From an uncultured delta proteobacterium (GTDB lineage Bacteria > Desulfobacterota > Desulfovibrionia > Desulfovibrionales > Desulfovibrionaceae): 64,000 nt of DNA. Made by a program: the position numbers and the translations under genes. The stretch spans positions 1,055,272-1,119,271 of the forward strand of contig LT599018.1 in assembly GCA_900079685.1 (NCBI GenBank), given 5' to 3'. Under the pieces are notes generated by a model. The model was not told where the DNA came from. It did not search any database and worked only from the letters and a program-made list of their open reading frames with translations. Shown here piece after piece: positions 9,461-18,599 of the stretch; positions within the stretch are counted from its first letter, which is position 1, and each line of letters opens with the position of its first letter.

Positions 9461-10321
9461 ATGCGCTGGCAAAACCGTTCCGAAAGCTCCAACGTCGAGG
9501 ACCGCCGGGGGCAACCGTCACGCGGCTTTCGCGGCGTTCCCGTCCGGGGGAAGGCCGGGCTCATACTCGTTGTCGTCGTTGTTGTCGCGGGATTTTACGG
9601 CATCGATCTGACGCCTCTTTTGACCGGCGGTCCGGGGGTGGGTTCCTCCGTCAGCCAACCGTACGTGCCTTCGGAAAAAGAACAGGAACTGGCGCGGTTC
9701 ACATCCGTTGCCCTCAAAACCACCGAGGACGCGTGGCAGGGCATTTTCAAAAAAACGGGCAAGGACTACCCCCCGCCCCGGCTGGTGCTCTATTCCGGCG
9801 CCACGGACACGGCCTGCGGGTACGGCCAATCCGCCATGGGGCCGTTCTACTGCCCTTCGGACCAGACCGTGTACATCGATCTTTCCTTTTACCAGGATAT
9901 GAAAACCAAACTGGGCGGCGGCGGCGACTTCGCGCAGGGCTATGTCATCGCCCACGAGGTCGGGCACCACGTCCAACACCTCCTGGGCATCGACAAGGAA
10001 GTGCGCAAAGCGCAGCAGCAGGGCGCGTCCCAAAAGGAAGCCAACCATCTCTCGGTCCTGCTCGAACTGCAGGCCGACTGCTTTGCGGGCATCTGGGGGC
10101 ATGCCATGCAGCGTGAGGGCATCCTGGAGGCGGGCGACCTGGAGGAAGCGCTCAAAACGGCCTCCGCCATCGGGGATGACCGCCTGCAGAAGCAAAGCAC
10201 CGGCCGCGTCGTGCCGGACAGCTTCACCCACGGAACCTCAAAACAGCGCTATACCTGGTTCAAACGCGGGTTCGATTCGGGCAACCCGAATTCCTGCAAT
10301 ACGTTTGAAACGGTCCACTGA
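9461..10321 (+). CDS. ypfJ: YpfJ-type neutral zinc metallopeptidase
   Basis: 286 residues: a basic N-terminal tail, one membrane helix (about 33-48) and a metallopeptidase domain. The zinc motif is HEVGHH (His165, Glu166, His169), followed by the conserved [12 protein letters not shown] helix that supplies the third ligand (about Glu202). This is the architecture of the YpfJ (KPN_02809) family, inner-membrane-anchored peptidases of largely unknown substrate. The start has AAGGA at suitable distance. A near-full-length match to the family is evident. Confidence 0.9.
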   Translation: MRWQNRSESSNVEDRRGQPSRGFRGVPVRGKAGLILVVVVVVAGFYGIDLTPLLTGGPGVGSSVSQPYVPSEKEQELARFTSVALKTTEDAWQGIFKKTGKDYPPPRLVLYSGATDTACGYGQSAMGPFYCPSDQTVYIDLSFYQDMKTKLGGGGDFAQGYVIAHEVGHHVQHLLGIDKEVRKAQQQGASQKEANHLSVLLELQADCFAGIWGHAMQREGILEAGDLEEALKTASAIGDDRLQKQSTGRVVPDSFTHGTSKQRYTWFKRGFDSGNPNSCNTFETVH

Positions 10322-10346
10322 TTCCGGTTGTCCCCGGCGGGACGGC

Positions 10347-10391
10347 AAAAAAACGACCGGCGCGCCGGGGAATCTTTCCCGGCGCGCCGGT
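10347..10391 (-). terminator. Intrinsic terminator for the methyltransferase gene
   Basis: A 14-bp perfect stem (ACCGGCGCGCCGGG and its complement) with an 8-base loop. The A7 run at 10347-10353 becomes a T tract on the reverse strand, so termination of the leftward methyltransferase transcript is favoured. The forward side has no T run. Confidence 0.85.
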
Positions 10392-10411
10392 GCGCTGACG
10401 GAATCCTTATC

Positions 10412-11026
10412 TCAGTGGGGCTTATCGCTTTCCGCCACCCCGTTTTTGCCCAGAACCATCAGGGTTATGCTGGGCACAAGGCCATGGCGCGCCTTGTGCT
10501 GCAAGGTGAACTTCAACGGATCGACCAGCGCCCCCATGTCGAATATGGCCGAAAAATGCAGGAGCTTCGATAAGGGGGCCAGTTTCTGGTTGATCTTTTC
10601 GCGCACGGGACCCGTGCTTTCGTGGTTCAGGATAAAAACTTTGCCGCCGGGCTTCACAACCCGGTACACCTCATCCATGACCTTCACGGGGTCCGGCACG
10701 ACCGTCAGCACGTGCGAGATCACGCAGTAATCAAATGAGCCGTCGGGAAATTCCAGCCGGGCGGCGTCCATGATGCGGAGCGTGCAGCCCGCGGGCGCTT
10801 TTTTGCGGGCATAGGCCAGCATGCCCTCGGATACGTCGATTCCGGTAACCGGGGCGTGTTTGTAGTGCGGCAGGTTATCCCCGCGCCCCACGCCGATTTC
10901 GAGCAGGCTGCCCTGCTTTTCCTGGTTGACCCGCGTGAGCAGTTGTTTTTTCGGTTCCTGCAAAAACATATCCAAAACGGGATAAATTTTTGCTATTTTA
11001 TTATAAAAATTAGCAACTTGCGACAT
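10412..11026 (-). CDS. Class I SAM-dependent methyltransferase, PmtA-like
   Basis: 204 residues with a full Rossmann methyltransferase core: motif I LEIGVGRGDN (about 42-51), motif II GIDVSEGML, the DAARLEFPDGSFDYC strand and post-motif VVKPGGKVFILNHES. The overall pattern resembles phosphatidylethanolamine N-methyltransferases of the PmtA type and UbiE-like enzymes. Lipid headgroup methylation is therefore possible but unproven. The gene is single, terminated by the hairpin just downstream and convergent with ypfJ. Confidence 0.8.
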   Translation of the reverse strand: MSQVANFYNKIAKIYPVLDMFLQEPKKQLLTRVNQEKQGSLLEIGVGRGDNLPHYKHAPVTGIDVSEGMLAYARKKAPAGCTLRIMDAARLEFPDGSFDYCVISHVLTVVPDPVKVMDEVYRVVKPGGKVFILNHESTGPVREKINQKLAPLSKLLHFSAIFDMGALVDPLKFTLQHKARHGLVPSITLMVLGKNGVAESDKPH

Positions 11027-11199
11027 AAAACACTCAATGGATGGTTGCGGTTGTCAAACGGAGCGCGGCATGGCAGCCTGGTGCGCTTCCCTTGTCTCTG
11101 CCGGTCATGCGCAAATGTTTTTCGGTACCCTCCAGCAATGCTTACTGAAAATGCCTCACGGAAGCAACCATCGCCGAAGTGCCGCCCGGATGCCCGCCC

Positions 11200-12018
11200 T
11201 CAGCCCAGGCCCAGCGTGCGGACAAAACCGTCCATAGCCTCATAAAGCTTTTCCGGCTGCTCAATATTCGGCAGATGCCCGCAATGCCCGATCACCGTAT
11301 AGCCGCTGCCGCGAGTCGCCTGGTGCATTTCCCGCATCACGGCCGGGATATCGCCGTCATGCTCGCCGGCAACGAACAGCGCGGGCACGGTCAGGCCCGG
11401 ATAATCCGCCCGGAAGTCAAAATCCTGCAAGGCCGTGCCGCATTGGATATAGCCCTCTACCGACGTTCCGGCGATCATTTTTTTTATCCTCTCGACTACC
11501 TCGGGCTTGCGCGTGAAAAAACCGGGCTGGAACCAGCGCCTGACGGTCGGCTCCGCCAGGGCCTCCATGCCCTGCTCCCGGGCGACGGCAAACCGCTCGT
11601 TCCACATCGCCGCGCTCCCGGGGGCCGAACGCCATTGGCCGTCGCAGGCAACGACGCCCGCGCAGCGCTCCGGCGCGCGGGCCGCGCACCGCATGACCGT
11701 GGTGGCTCCCATGGACACCCCGACAAGGACGGCGTTATTCACGGCAAAATCATCCAGCAGGCCGAGCAGGTCGGTTGCGAGATCGTCCATGGTGAAACCG
11801 GCGGCGGGTACTTCCGAGCGGCCGTGGCCCCGCTGGTCATACCGCAGGAACCGGAAGCGATCGCCGAACGCGGCGGCCTGCTCGTCCCAGAGGGAAATGT
11901 TGGCTGACAGAGAATTGCTGAAAACCATCCACGGCGCGCCAGCCGGCCCGTCCAGTTGAACGTTCAGCCGCGTGCCGTTGACGGAATGAAGAAAGGGCTG
12001 TCCCATGATTCTGTCCAT
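11200..12018 (-). CDS. Alpha/beta hydrolase, 3-oxoadipate enol-lactonase-like
   Basis: 272 residues. Typical PcaD-like features are the oxyanion segment SNSLSANISLWDEQ, the RYDQRGHGRS strand, nucleophile elbow GVSMGA (Ser102), an acid residue in VAGEHDGDIP and the catalytic His near IGHCGHLPN. A strong ribosome site (AGGAGG) precedes the ATG at 12018. No protocatechuate pathway gene is nearby, so the lactonase name is only a fold-level resemblance; an ester or lactone hydrolase of unknown substrate is the safe reading. Confidence 0.8.
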   Translation of the reverse strand: MDRIMGQPFLHSVNGTRLNVQLDGPAGAPWMVFSNSLSANISLWDEQAAAFGDRFRFLRYDQRGHGRSEVPAAGFTMDDLATDLLGLLDDFAVNNAVLVGVSMGATTVMRCAARAPERCAGVVACDGQWRSAPGSAAMWNERFAVAREQGMEALAEPTVRRWFQPGFFTRKPEVVERIKKMIAGTSVEGYIQCGTALQDFDFRADYPGLTVPALFVAGEHDGDIPAVMREMHQATRGSGYTVIGHCGHLPNIEQPEKLYEAMDGFVRTLGLG

Positions 12019-12263
12019 ACGCTCCTCCTGCTCTGCGGTTCATTCGGGTTGTCCGCCGGAATACAGCCTCATTCGTTATGGCAGGCTATGGAAAAAGGAG
12101 CAACAAAAACAAGGATTATCATGGCGGCGCCCGGCCGGGCCGGGCATCCGGGCCGCCTTTGGCATGGTCCGGGAAACGCCCGGCCCGGCTTCCTCCCCCC
12201 ATTGCGATATCTATAATTTTATCCTTGACTGCGTCCAAACCCTGCTCTATAAAGATAAAACCA

Positions 12264-12360
12264 CGTAAGGGGAGTAGCTGGGTTCCTGGAGACCCGGGCA
12301 ATGTCGACAGCATGGCTTTACCGCCCGGCATTGCCGTCAAAAGCACGCTTTTGATTAGTG
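12264..12360 (+). promoter_or_regulatory. yybP-ykoY manganese riboswitch
   Basis: The leader has the hallmark GGGGAGTAGCTGGG at 12269-12282, the paired GACCCGGGCAATGTCGACA segment, a GCCCGGCATTGCCG block and the TGAGACC closing strand. These are the conserved parts of the yybP-ykoY aptamer, which senses Mn2+ and often controls TerC/Alx or MntP exporters. It directly precedes a terminator hairpin and a TerC-family gene. An on-switch by antitermination is the inferred mechanism. Confidence 0.88.
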
Positions 12361-12398
12361 AGACCTTCTGGCATTAAAAATGCCGGAGGTCTTTTGTT
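12361..12398 (+). terminator. Riboswitch expression-platform terminator
   Basis: A hairpin pairs AGACCTTCTGGCAT with ATGCCGGAGGTCT (one bulged T) around a short A-rich loop, followed by TTTTGTTTTT. Its 5' arm reuses the closing strand of the manganese aptamer, so metal binding should prevent its formation and let transcription reach the TerC-family gene. Confidence 0.85.
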
Positions 12399-12436
12399 TT
12401 TCTCCGGCATGCACACCAGCAAACGGAGTTACCACC

Positions 12437-13435
12437 ATGTTAGGGCATTATTCCACCGCCAACTTCATCGCCTTCCTTGTCATTATCGCGGTCTTTTTAT
12501 GGATCGACCTGCACGCCCATAAAAAAGACGAGCCCATCACCCTGCGCAACGCAGCCGTCTGGTCCTGCATCTGGATCGCGCTGGCGCTGGCCTTTGGCGC
12601 CTACATCGGCGCCACGCACGGGCTCAACGACATGTCGCTTTATCTTTCCGGCTATTTCCTGGAAAAGTCGCTGTCCGTGGACAACCTCTTCGTCATGATG
12701 GCGATCTTCAGCTCTTTTGCCATCAAGGGCCCCTACCAGCACAGAGTTCTCTATTACGGCATCCTCGGCGCGCTGATCCTGCGCATGGTGTTTGTCGCGG
12801 CCGGCACAACGTTGGTGGAGCTTTTCGGCAACTACGCCCTTGCGGCGTTCGGGCTGTTCGTTCTTTGGTCCGCCTGGAAAATGTGGCAGGAAATGCGCAA
12901 GCCCGATGAAGATATCGAGGATTATTCCAACCACTGGTCCGTCCGGTTCACCCGCCGGTTTCTGCCGGTTTCCACCACGCTCAACGGCCACGACTTTTTC
13001 GTGAAGGCCCCTTCCGCGAGCGGCGCTCTTATCTGGAAAGCCACCCCGCTGTTCCTCTGCCTTGTTGTGATCGAGCTGTGCGACGTTATGTTCGCCTTTG
13101 ACTCCATCCCCGCCATCATCGCCATCACCCAGGACCCGTTCCTGGTTTACACCAGCAACATTTTCGCCATCCTGGGCCTGCGGTCCCTGTACTTCCTCAT
13201 GGCGGCCGCCTCGAACATACTGGCCCACCTGGAAAAAGCGGTTATCGTCATTCTGGCGTACATCGGGGTCAAGATGCTGCTCGGCGTCTCCGGCCTCGTC
13301 CATATTCCGCCGCTGGTCAGCCTGGCTGTGGTGCTCGGCCTGCTGATCGCGGGCGTTGTCGCATCCCTTGTCTGGCCGGAAAAAAAGGAAGCGCCGGTCA
13401 GCGAGAATGCGGCCGCCCCCGTTGACGGCAAATAA
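12437..13435 (+). CDS. alx: TerC/Alx-family manganese exporter
   Basis: 332 residues with about nine membrane helices. The TerC-family signatures are present: SLSVDNLFV (acidic metal-binding helix) and ELCDVMFAFDSIPAII in the second half, where the conserved Asp residues sit. Alx and MeeF-type TerC proteins export Mn2+, and the riboswitch in the leader supports that role here. The ATG at 12437 has GGAG at 8 bases; an earlier in-frame ATG at 12380 lies inside the terminator hairpin and is rejected. It is monocistronic. Confidence 0.9.
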   Translation: MLGHYSTANFIAFLVIIAVFLWIDLHAHKKDEPITLRNAAVWSCIWIALALAFGAYIGATHGLNDMSLYLSGYFLEKSLSVDNLFVMMAIFSSFAIKGPYQHRVLYYGILGALILRMVFVAAGTTLVELFGNYALAAFGLFVLWSAWKMWQEMRKPDEDIEDYSNHWSVRFTRRFLPVSTTLNGHDFFVKAPSASGALIWKATPLFLCLVVIELCDVMFAFDSIPAIIAITQDPFLVYTSNIFAILGLRSLYFLMAAASNILAHLEKAVIVILAYIGVKMLLGVSGLVHIPPLVSLAVVLGLLIAGVVASLVWPEKKEAPVSENAAAPVDGK

Positions 13436-13480
13436 CAAGCAGCGCACCTCGCCCTGATTATACTTTCATTGGCCGATTAT

Positions 13481-13545
13481 GCCCCCCATTGGGTGGACAC
13501 CGGATAAAAGCCCCTGTAGGCTGACCGGTGTGCCCCGATGGGGGC
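13481..13545. repeat. Long imperfect inverted repeat downstream of alx
   Basis: Arms of about 22 bases (13481-13503 and 13525-13545) pair with only a few mismatches around a 21-base loop. There is no T tract of useful length, so it is a weak terminator at best. It could be an end remnant of a mobile element or an RNA structure between alx and the sigma-54 activator gene. Confidence 0.45.
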
Positions 13546-13627
13546 TTTGCATGCCGGACCCTTGCGGGAACCCGGCGGGAACGCGCTTTTACGCAGTGTA
13601 CGGTACTGACGACGGGAGGAACGGCAG

Positions 13628-15163
13628 ATGGAAAAACGGCAGGCATCCAACGCCGTAACGGAAAGGGAACGCCTCCGCAAGGCGGCTCCCGCGATCCATG
13701 AAGCGTTCAACATGGGCAAGACGAACAGGACCGCGCTGGCTCTGGCCCCGCGTGAAAAAATCCTGGCCGAGTACGACAGGCTGCACCAACTGTGCGTCAA
13801 CCTGGAAACTATTATCGAAAACTCCCAGGACAGCCTTTTCGTCACCAACGGGGACGGCATCATCGTCAAAGTGAACAGGGCGTATGAGAAGCTGAGCGGG
13901 GACAACCGCGAAAACTTGCTCGGCTACAGCGTGGGAGATCTGGAAGGGCTGAATTTTTCCGAATCCTGCACCACCCAGGTGCTGGAAAAACGGCAGCAGG
14001 TCACCATAGAGCAGACCATTTTCAAAACGAACCGCAGAACCCACGTGACCACGACCCCGGTGTTTGACGGGTACGGCAACATCACCATGGCCATCACCAA
14101 CAACCGGGATCTTCGGGAAATCGCCACCCTGAAGGAACGGCTGGCCGACACGGAAGAACTCGCCAACAAGTACAAGCGGCAGATCGAGGCGCTGAAATCC
14201 CAGGGGGAAGGGACCTTTGTGGCCCACGACCGGAAGATGCTCGACGTGCTCCTCAAAGCCGACAAAATCGCCAAGGTCGACGCGACCGTCCTTATCCTGG
14301 GGGAGACCGGATCCGGCAAGGAACAGCTCGTCAAGTATCTGCACCGGGCCAGCACACGGCGGGGCGGCAGGCTTATCAAAATCAACTGCGGCGCTCTCCC
14401 TGCCACGCTCATTGAAAGCGAACTGTTCGGGTACGAAAAAGGCTCGTTTACCGGGGCCAGTTCCGCGGGAAAAGCCGGTTTTTTTGAAGCCGCGAACAAC
14501 GGCATTCTGTTTTTGGACGAAATCGGCGAAATGCCCATGGAAATGCAGGTCAAACTCCTGCGCGTGCTCCAGGAGGGGGAATTTTTCCGGATAGGCGGCA
14601 CCCGGCCCATCAAGACGGACGTCCGCATCATCGCGGCGACGAACAGGGATTTGCAGGACATGGTGCGGAAGGGGTGCTTCCGCTCGGACCTCTACTACCG
14701 CCTGAACGTGACCTCCATCACCCTGCCGCCGCTCAGGGAGCGGATTTACGACATCATCCCGCTGGCCACCAGGTTCCTGGACGAATTCAACCTGAAGTAC
14801 GGCATGCGCAAAACCCTTTCGGTCTCCGCCTACCAGGCCCTCCAGAGTTTCGACTGGCCGGGGAACGTGCGCGAGCTGCGGAACGTGATCGAGCAGGCGC
14901 TCATCATGTCCGAGGGCGAAACCATCAGCCATGACGAACTCCCCTTCGCGCCCAAGGGAAATTTTGAATTTCTCCCCCTGGAGGGCACCGTTGATCTCGA
15001 CACCATCATCGCCAGGCTTGAGGCGTCGTACATTCTCAAGGCGTATGAAAAGCACGGCAACGTCCGGGCCGCCGCCAAATCCCTCGGCATGAAAACGACC
15101 CGCTACCTGCGTAAAAAACAGGAATACAGCCGGGCTGCGGGGGAAGGTCTCAAAAACGGGTGA
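13628..15163 (+). CDS. PAS-domain sigma-54-dependent transcriptional activator
   Basis: 511 residues: an N-terminal helical region, one PAS domain (about 58-170), a coiled linker, an AAA+ sigma-54-interaction domain (about 205-440) and a C-terminal helix-turn-helix (about 465-505). Walker A is GETGSGKE (about 225-232), the sigma-54 contact loop reads GSFTGA (272-277, the common Ser variant), Walker B is ILFLDEIGEM and the arginine-finger region is intact. There is no receiver domain, so a ligand sensed by PAS probably controls it. It is the likely activator of the -24/-12 promoter at 18584-18599, an inference from proximity. Confidence 0.92.
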   Translation: MEKRQASNAVTERERLRKAAPAIHEAFNMGKTNRTALALAPREKILAEYDRLHQLCVNLETIIENSQDSLFVTNGDGIIVKVNRAYEKLSGDNRENLLGYSVGDLEGLNFSESCTTQVLEKRQQVTIEQTIFKTNRRTHVTTTPVFDGYGNITMAITNNRDLREIATLKERLADTEELANKYKRQIEALKSQGEGTFVAHDRKMLDVLLKADKIAKVDATVLILGETGSGKEQLVKYLHRASTRRGGRLIKINCGALPATLIESELFGYEKGSFTGASSAGKAGFFEAANNGILFLDEIGEMPMEMQVKLLRVLQEGEFFRIGGTRPIKTDVRIIAATNRDLQDMVRKGCFRSDLYYRLNVTSITLPPLRERIYDIIPLATRFLDEFNLKYGMRKTLSVSAYQALQSFDWPGNVRELRNVIEQALIMSEGETISHDELPFAPKGNFEFLPLEGTVDLDTIIARLEASYILKAYEKHGNVRAAAKSLGMKTTRYLRKKQEYSRAAGEGLKNG

Positions 15164-15190
15164 CGCTTTCCCGGCAACGGGTATGCGAAC

Positions 15191-15223
15191 AGCCTCGCGC
15201 GGGAACCGTTCCCGCGCGAGGCT
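15191..15223. terminator. GC-rich palindrome between convergent genes
   Basis: AGCCTCGCGCGGGAAC and its complement form a 14-16 bp stem with a very short loop. It lies between the activator stop and the convergent MaoC gene stop and probably blocks transcription from both sides. T tracts are short. Confidence 0.6.
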
Positions 15224-15245
15224 GCGTTGTTGTGCCGAACCGGGT

Positions 15246-15668
15246 TCACTGCATGAATTTCTGCAAGCACTGGGCGGCGAGGACTATTTCATTCCGCTGG
15301 TTGAACACTTCGACTTTGCTGACCATTTTATTGGTCTCGGGGTCAAACTCCGACACGGTCTGGTGCGCCGTCAACGTGTCGCCGAAATAAATCGGCTTGA
15401 TGAAGCGCACCTTGTCGTACCCATACAACACCGCCGGTATCCAATACCCGTATTTTTTCTGGATATTCGTGGCCACGGTGCTCGCCAGGCCCATGGCGAT
15501 GACGCCGTGGGCGATCTGCCTGCCCATGGGCGCGGCCTCGGCGTACACCTTGTTCATGTGCAGTTCGAAGAAATCACCCGTGATGCCCGCGAACAGGTAG
15601 ACGTCCGTTTCCGAAATGGTCTTGGAAAAAGATACTGTATCGCCGATGTTCGGTTTTATGTCAGCCAT
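15246..15668 (-). CDS. MaoC-family enoyl-CoA hydratase
   Basis: 140 residues, a single hot-dog fold. The hydratase motif with catalytic Asp and His is visible in AGITGDFFELHMNKVYAE, followed by the RQIAHGVIAMGLAS helix typical of (R)-specific enoyl-CoA hydratases. The start at 15668 has GGAGGGA upstream. It is last in a reverse-strand operon with an acyl-CoA dehydrogenase and a CoA-transferase, so hydration of the enoyl-CoA formed by that dehydrogenase is the natural role. The forward-strand cluster carries a second, crotonase-type hydratase. Confidence 0.85.
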   Translation of the reverse strand: MADIKPNIGDTVSFSKTISETDVYLFAGITGDFFELHMNKVYAEAAPMGRQIAHGVIAMGLASTVATNIQKKYGYWIPAVLYGYDKVRFIKPIYFGDTLTAHQTVSEFDPETNKMVSKVEVFNQRNEIVLAAQCLQKFMQ

Positions 15669-15703
15669 GCCGTCCCTCCGGTGCGAGTTGTAAAACAAAT
15701 GTG

Positions 15704-16840
15704 TTATGCCAGTAAGTTGCCGGCGATGACCATACGCTGCACTTCGCTCGTGCCTTCGTAGATTTCCGTGATCTTCGCGTCCCGCATGTAGCGCTCCACC
15801 GGATAGGACTTGGTGTAGCCGATGCCCCCGTGAATCTGGACCGACTTGGTCGTGACGAACATGGCCGCTTCGGACGCGAACAGCTTCGCCATGGCCGCTT
15901 CCCTGCTGTAGCGCACGCCTGTGTCCCGCACCGCCGCGGCGCGGTATACGAGCTGCCGCGCGGCGTCCGTCTGCAGATCCATGTCCGCGAGCATCCACTG
16001 CAGGCCCTGGTTGGCGGCAATGGGTTTGCCGAACTGCACCCGGGTCTTCGCGTATTCCACGGCCGCGTCGAGCGCGCCCTGGGCGATGCCCAGCGCCTGG
16101 GAGCCGATGCCTATCCGGCCGCAGTCCAGCGCCTGCATGGCGATTTTGAAGCCTTCGCCCTCTTTGCCGAGCAGGTTTTCTTTGGGCACTTCGCAGTTGT
16201 CGTAGATGATTTCATGGGTGGAAGACGCGCAGATGCCCATTTTATCTTCTTTCTGCCCCACTTTGAAGCCGGGGAATTTTTTGTCCACGATGAACGCGGA
16301 AATGCCCTTGAGCCCCTTGGACTTGTCCGTCATGGCAAAGGCGATGAAGGTATCGGCCACGCCGCCGTTGGTGATGAAGATCTTGGAGCCTGTAAGAATG
16401 TATTTGTCGCCCTGCAGGGTGGCGGTCGTCTGCTGGGCCGAGGCGTCCGTTCCGGCGGCAGGTTCCGTCAGCGTGAACGCGCCGAGCTTGCGCCCGCTGG
16501 CGAGATCCGGCACGTATTTTTTCTTCTGCTCTTCCGAGCCGAACTGCATGATGGGAACGATGCACAACGCCACGTGGGTCGAAAGGCAGCACCCGTGGGA
16601 AGCGCAGACGCGGGAGAGTTCCTCGATGGCCATGGCCAGGCTGATGGTGTCGCCTCCGGAACCTTCGTATTCTTCCGGGGTAGCCAGGCCGAACAGACCC
16701 AGCTCGGCCATGCGCTTGACCGTGGCCGCCGGAAATTCGTGTTTTCTGTCAATTTCGGCGGCGATGGGCGCCACTTCTTCCACCGCGAATTCCCGCACCA
16801 TGTTTCTGATGAGTAATTGGTCTTCTGTCGGCATGTACAT
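15704..16840 (-). CDS. Short-chain acyl-CoA dehydrogenase
   Basis: Flavoprotein that oxidises an acyl-CoA to the 2-enoyl-CoA, passing electrons to ETF. It has FAD/substrate motifs LTEPAAGTDAS and FITNGG, the C-terminal QIHGGIGYTKSYPVERYMRD segment and the catalytic Glu (about E362) in IYEGTSEVQR, as in butyryl-CoA dehydrogenases. The ATG at 16840 has GGAG at 6 bases; an in-frame ATG four codons upstream (16852) lacks one. It sits between the MaoC and CoA-transferase genes with short spacers. No ETF genes are seen in this window. Confidence 0.92.
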   Translation of the reverse strand: MYMPTEDQLLIRNMVREFAVEEVAPIAAEIDRKHEFPAATVKRMAELGLFGLATPEEYEGSGGDTISLAMAIEELSRVCASHGCCLSTHVALCIVPIMQFGSEEQKKKYVPDLASGRKLGAFTLTEPAAGTDASAQQTTATLQGDKYILTGSKIFITNGGVADTFIAFAMTDKSKGLKGISAFIVDKKFPGFKVGQKEDKMGICASSTHEIIYDNCEVPKENLLGKEGEGFKIAMQALDCGRIGIGSQALGIAQGALDAAVEYAKTRVQFGKPIAANQGLQWMLADMDLQTDAARQLVYRAAAVRDTGVRYSREAAMAKLFASEAAMFVTTKSVQIHGGIGYTKSYPVERYMRDAKITEIYEGTSEVQRMVIAGNLLA

Positions 16841-16894
16841 TGCTTTCTCCATCGTGTTTCTTATGGTTTTCGCAGTTCTCGGTTGCTGTTCAAG

Positions 16895-18439
16895 CTATCG
16901 CGCGAGGCCCATGGGCTTGTCCGTGAATATCCGCGCGTCCATCAGAACAGGCGGCGTCTTCATGATGGGGACAAAGTCCATCAGCGCCAGGACGTCTTTT
17001 TCCAGATCCACGCCGGGCGCTATTTCCACGAGATGCACGCCGTCCTCACGCAGCGCGAATACCGCGCGTTCCGTGACGTACAGGACCGGTTGCCCGGTCT
17101 GCCGGGCGTAGCGGCCGCTGAACGTCACATGCCCGACGTGTTTCAGGAATTTTTTCTGGGCTCCCTCATTGAGGATTTCAAGTTTGCCGTCTCCGGCCCG
17201 GATCTTCAGCCCCTTGGCCGTGAAGGTGCCGCAATACACGAGCTGTTTCGCGTTCTGCGTGATGTTGATGAACCCGCCGGCCCCGGTTACCCGCCCGCCG
17301 AGTTTACTGACGTTGATGTTCCCGTCCTCGTCGGTTTCCGCAAGGCCGAGGAAGGCGAGGTCTATGCCGCCGCCGTCGAAAAAGTCGAACTGGGCGTTTT
17401 GCTGCAAAATGGCCTCGGGGTTGGCCGCCAGGCCGAACATCAAACCGCCCTGCGGGATGCCCCCGACGGCCCCGGCCTCCACGACCATGGTCATGTAATC
17501 GCCTATGCCTTCCTCGTTGGCCACCTGGGCCACGCCTTCGGGCATGCCGATGCCGAGATTGACCACGATGCCGGAGCGCAGTTCCATGGCCGCGCGGCGC
17601 GCGATGACCTTGCGTTCGTCCAGGGCCATGGGGGTGAAGGAGGAGGCGGGCACGCGGGAGTCGCCGCAGACCCACGTTCTCTGATCCTTGCAGGCTGTCG
17701 CGAGTTCCTCCTCGGGCACAGTGACGATGGCGTCGACGTAGATGCCGGGGATCATGACCAGGCGCGGGTCAAGCGAACCCGCCTGGACCACGGCGTCCAC
17801 CTGGACGATGACCTTGCCGCCGGAATTTTTGGTCGCCTGGGCGATGGCCTGAACTTCAAGGGTAGCGCCCTCATGCTGCAAGGTGACGTTCCCGCGCTCG
17901 TCGGCATACGTCCCGCGCAGAAAACAGACGTTGACGGGGAAAGATTTGTAGAGGAGCAGCTCGCGGCCGGCCACGGTAACGACTTCCACCAGATCCTCCT
18001 TGGCGGAAGCGTTGATCTTGCCGCCGTCCAGACGGGGATCGACGAAGGTCATGAGGCCCACGTGGGTGAGCGTTCCCACCTTCCCGGCGGCGATATCCCG
18101 GAACAGGTGCGACAGCACGCCCTGCGGGAAATTATACGCCTCGATCTTCTCCTCAAGCGCCAGTTTGCCGACCTGCCGCGTCATATTCCAGTGCCCGGCG
18201 ATGACGCGTTTGAGAAGGCCTTCCCTGGCCATGTAGTTGAGGCCCCTTTCATCGCCCGCGCCCGCGCCCGCAATATGGACGGCGGTCAGGTTTCTGGGGT
18301 GGCCGGTTGCGTCAAAGCGCTTTCCCACGGCTTTCAGCAGCGCTTCCGGCAACGCATGAATAATGAAGGAACTCGTGACCAAGGTGTCGCCGTCCGCAAC
18401 GAATTCGGCCGCTTGATCGGGAGTAATAAATTGAACCAT
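16895..18439 (-). CDS. Fused family I CoA-transferase, Pct/YdiF-like
   Basis: 514 residues carrying both alpha and beta halves of a family I CoA-transferase, as in propionate CoA-transferase and YdiF. The catalytic glutamate is about E321 in MVVEAGAVGG. Such enzymes activate a short-chain acid by moving CoA from acetyl-CoA or a similar donor, which fits the dehydrogenase and hydratase that follow. The ATG at 18439 is chosen because AAGGCGG lies 5-6 bases upstream; an in-frame GTG at 18445 overlaps that site. It is the first gene of the operon, about 130 bases downstream of a predicted sigma-54 promoter start. Confidence 0.92.
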   Translation of the reverse strand: MVQFITPDQAAEFVADGDTLVTSSFIIHALPEALLKAVGKRFDATGHPRNLTAVHIAGAGAGDERGLNYMAREGLLKRVIAGHWNMTRQVGKLALEEKIEAYNFPQGVLSHLFRDIAAGKVGTLTHVGLMTFVDPRLDGGKINASAKEDLVEVVTVAGRELLLYKSFPVNVCFLRGTYADERGNVTLQHEGATLEVQAIAQATKNSGGKVIVQVDAVVQAGSLDPRLVMIPGIYVDAIVTVPEEELATACKDQRTWVCGDSRVPASSFTPMALDERKVIARRAAMELRSGIVVNLGIGMPEGVAQVANEEGIGDYMTMVVEAGAVGGIPQGGLMFGLAANPEAILQQNAQFDFFDGGGIDLAFLGLAETDEDGNINVSKLGGRVTGAGGFINITQNAKQLVYCGTFTAKGLKIRAGDGKLEILNEGAQKKFLKHVGHVTFSGRYARQTGQPVLYVTERAVFALREDGVHLVEIAPGVDLEKDVLALMDFVPIMKTPPVLMDARIFTDKPMGLAR

Positions 18440-18583
18440 GTGCACCGCCTTTTTACTAAAACATGCCGCGTGCGGTCACGGGAACCCCCTGCCGCGCGAT
18501 CCAGAACTACCGGTGACTCGGATTGGGAAGTGGTGTATATGTACCGTACGGAAATGTGGTACAAACCCTGTGTGCGATGCAGC

Positions 18584-18599
18584 AGCAAGCACCGTGCCA
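18584..18599 (-). promoter_or_regulatory. Sigma-54 (-24/-12) promoter of the CoA-transferase operon
   Basis: On the reverse strand the sequence reads TGGCACG, 4 bases, TTGCT, a full match to the sigma-54 consensus. The expected start is near 18572, giving a leader of about 130 bases before the CoA-transferase ATG at 18439. A sigma-54 activator gene is encoded 3.5 kb away in the same cluster. Confidence 0.88.

Noticed and set aside
12380-12436. N-terminal extension of the TerC-family gene to ATG 12380
   Set aside because: That ATG lies within the terminator hairpin, has no ribosome site and gives residues unlike the family; ATG 12437 has a good site.
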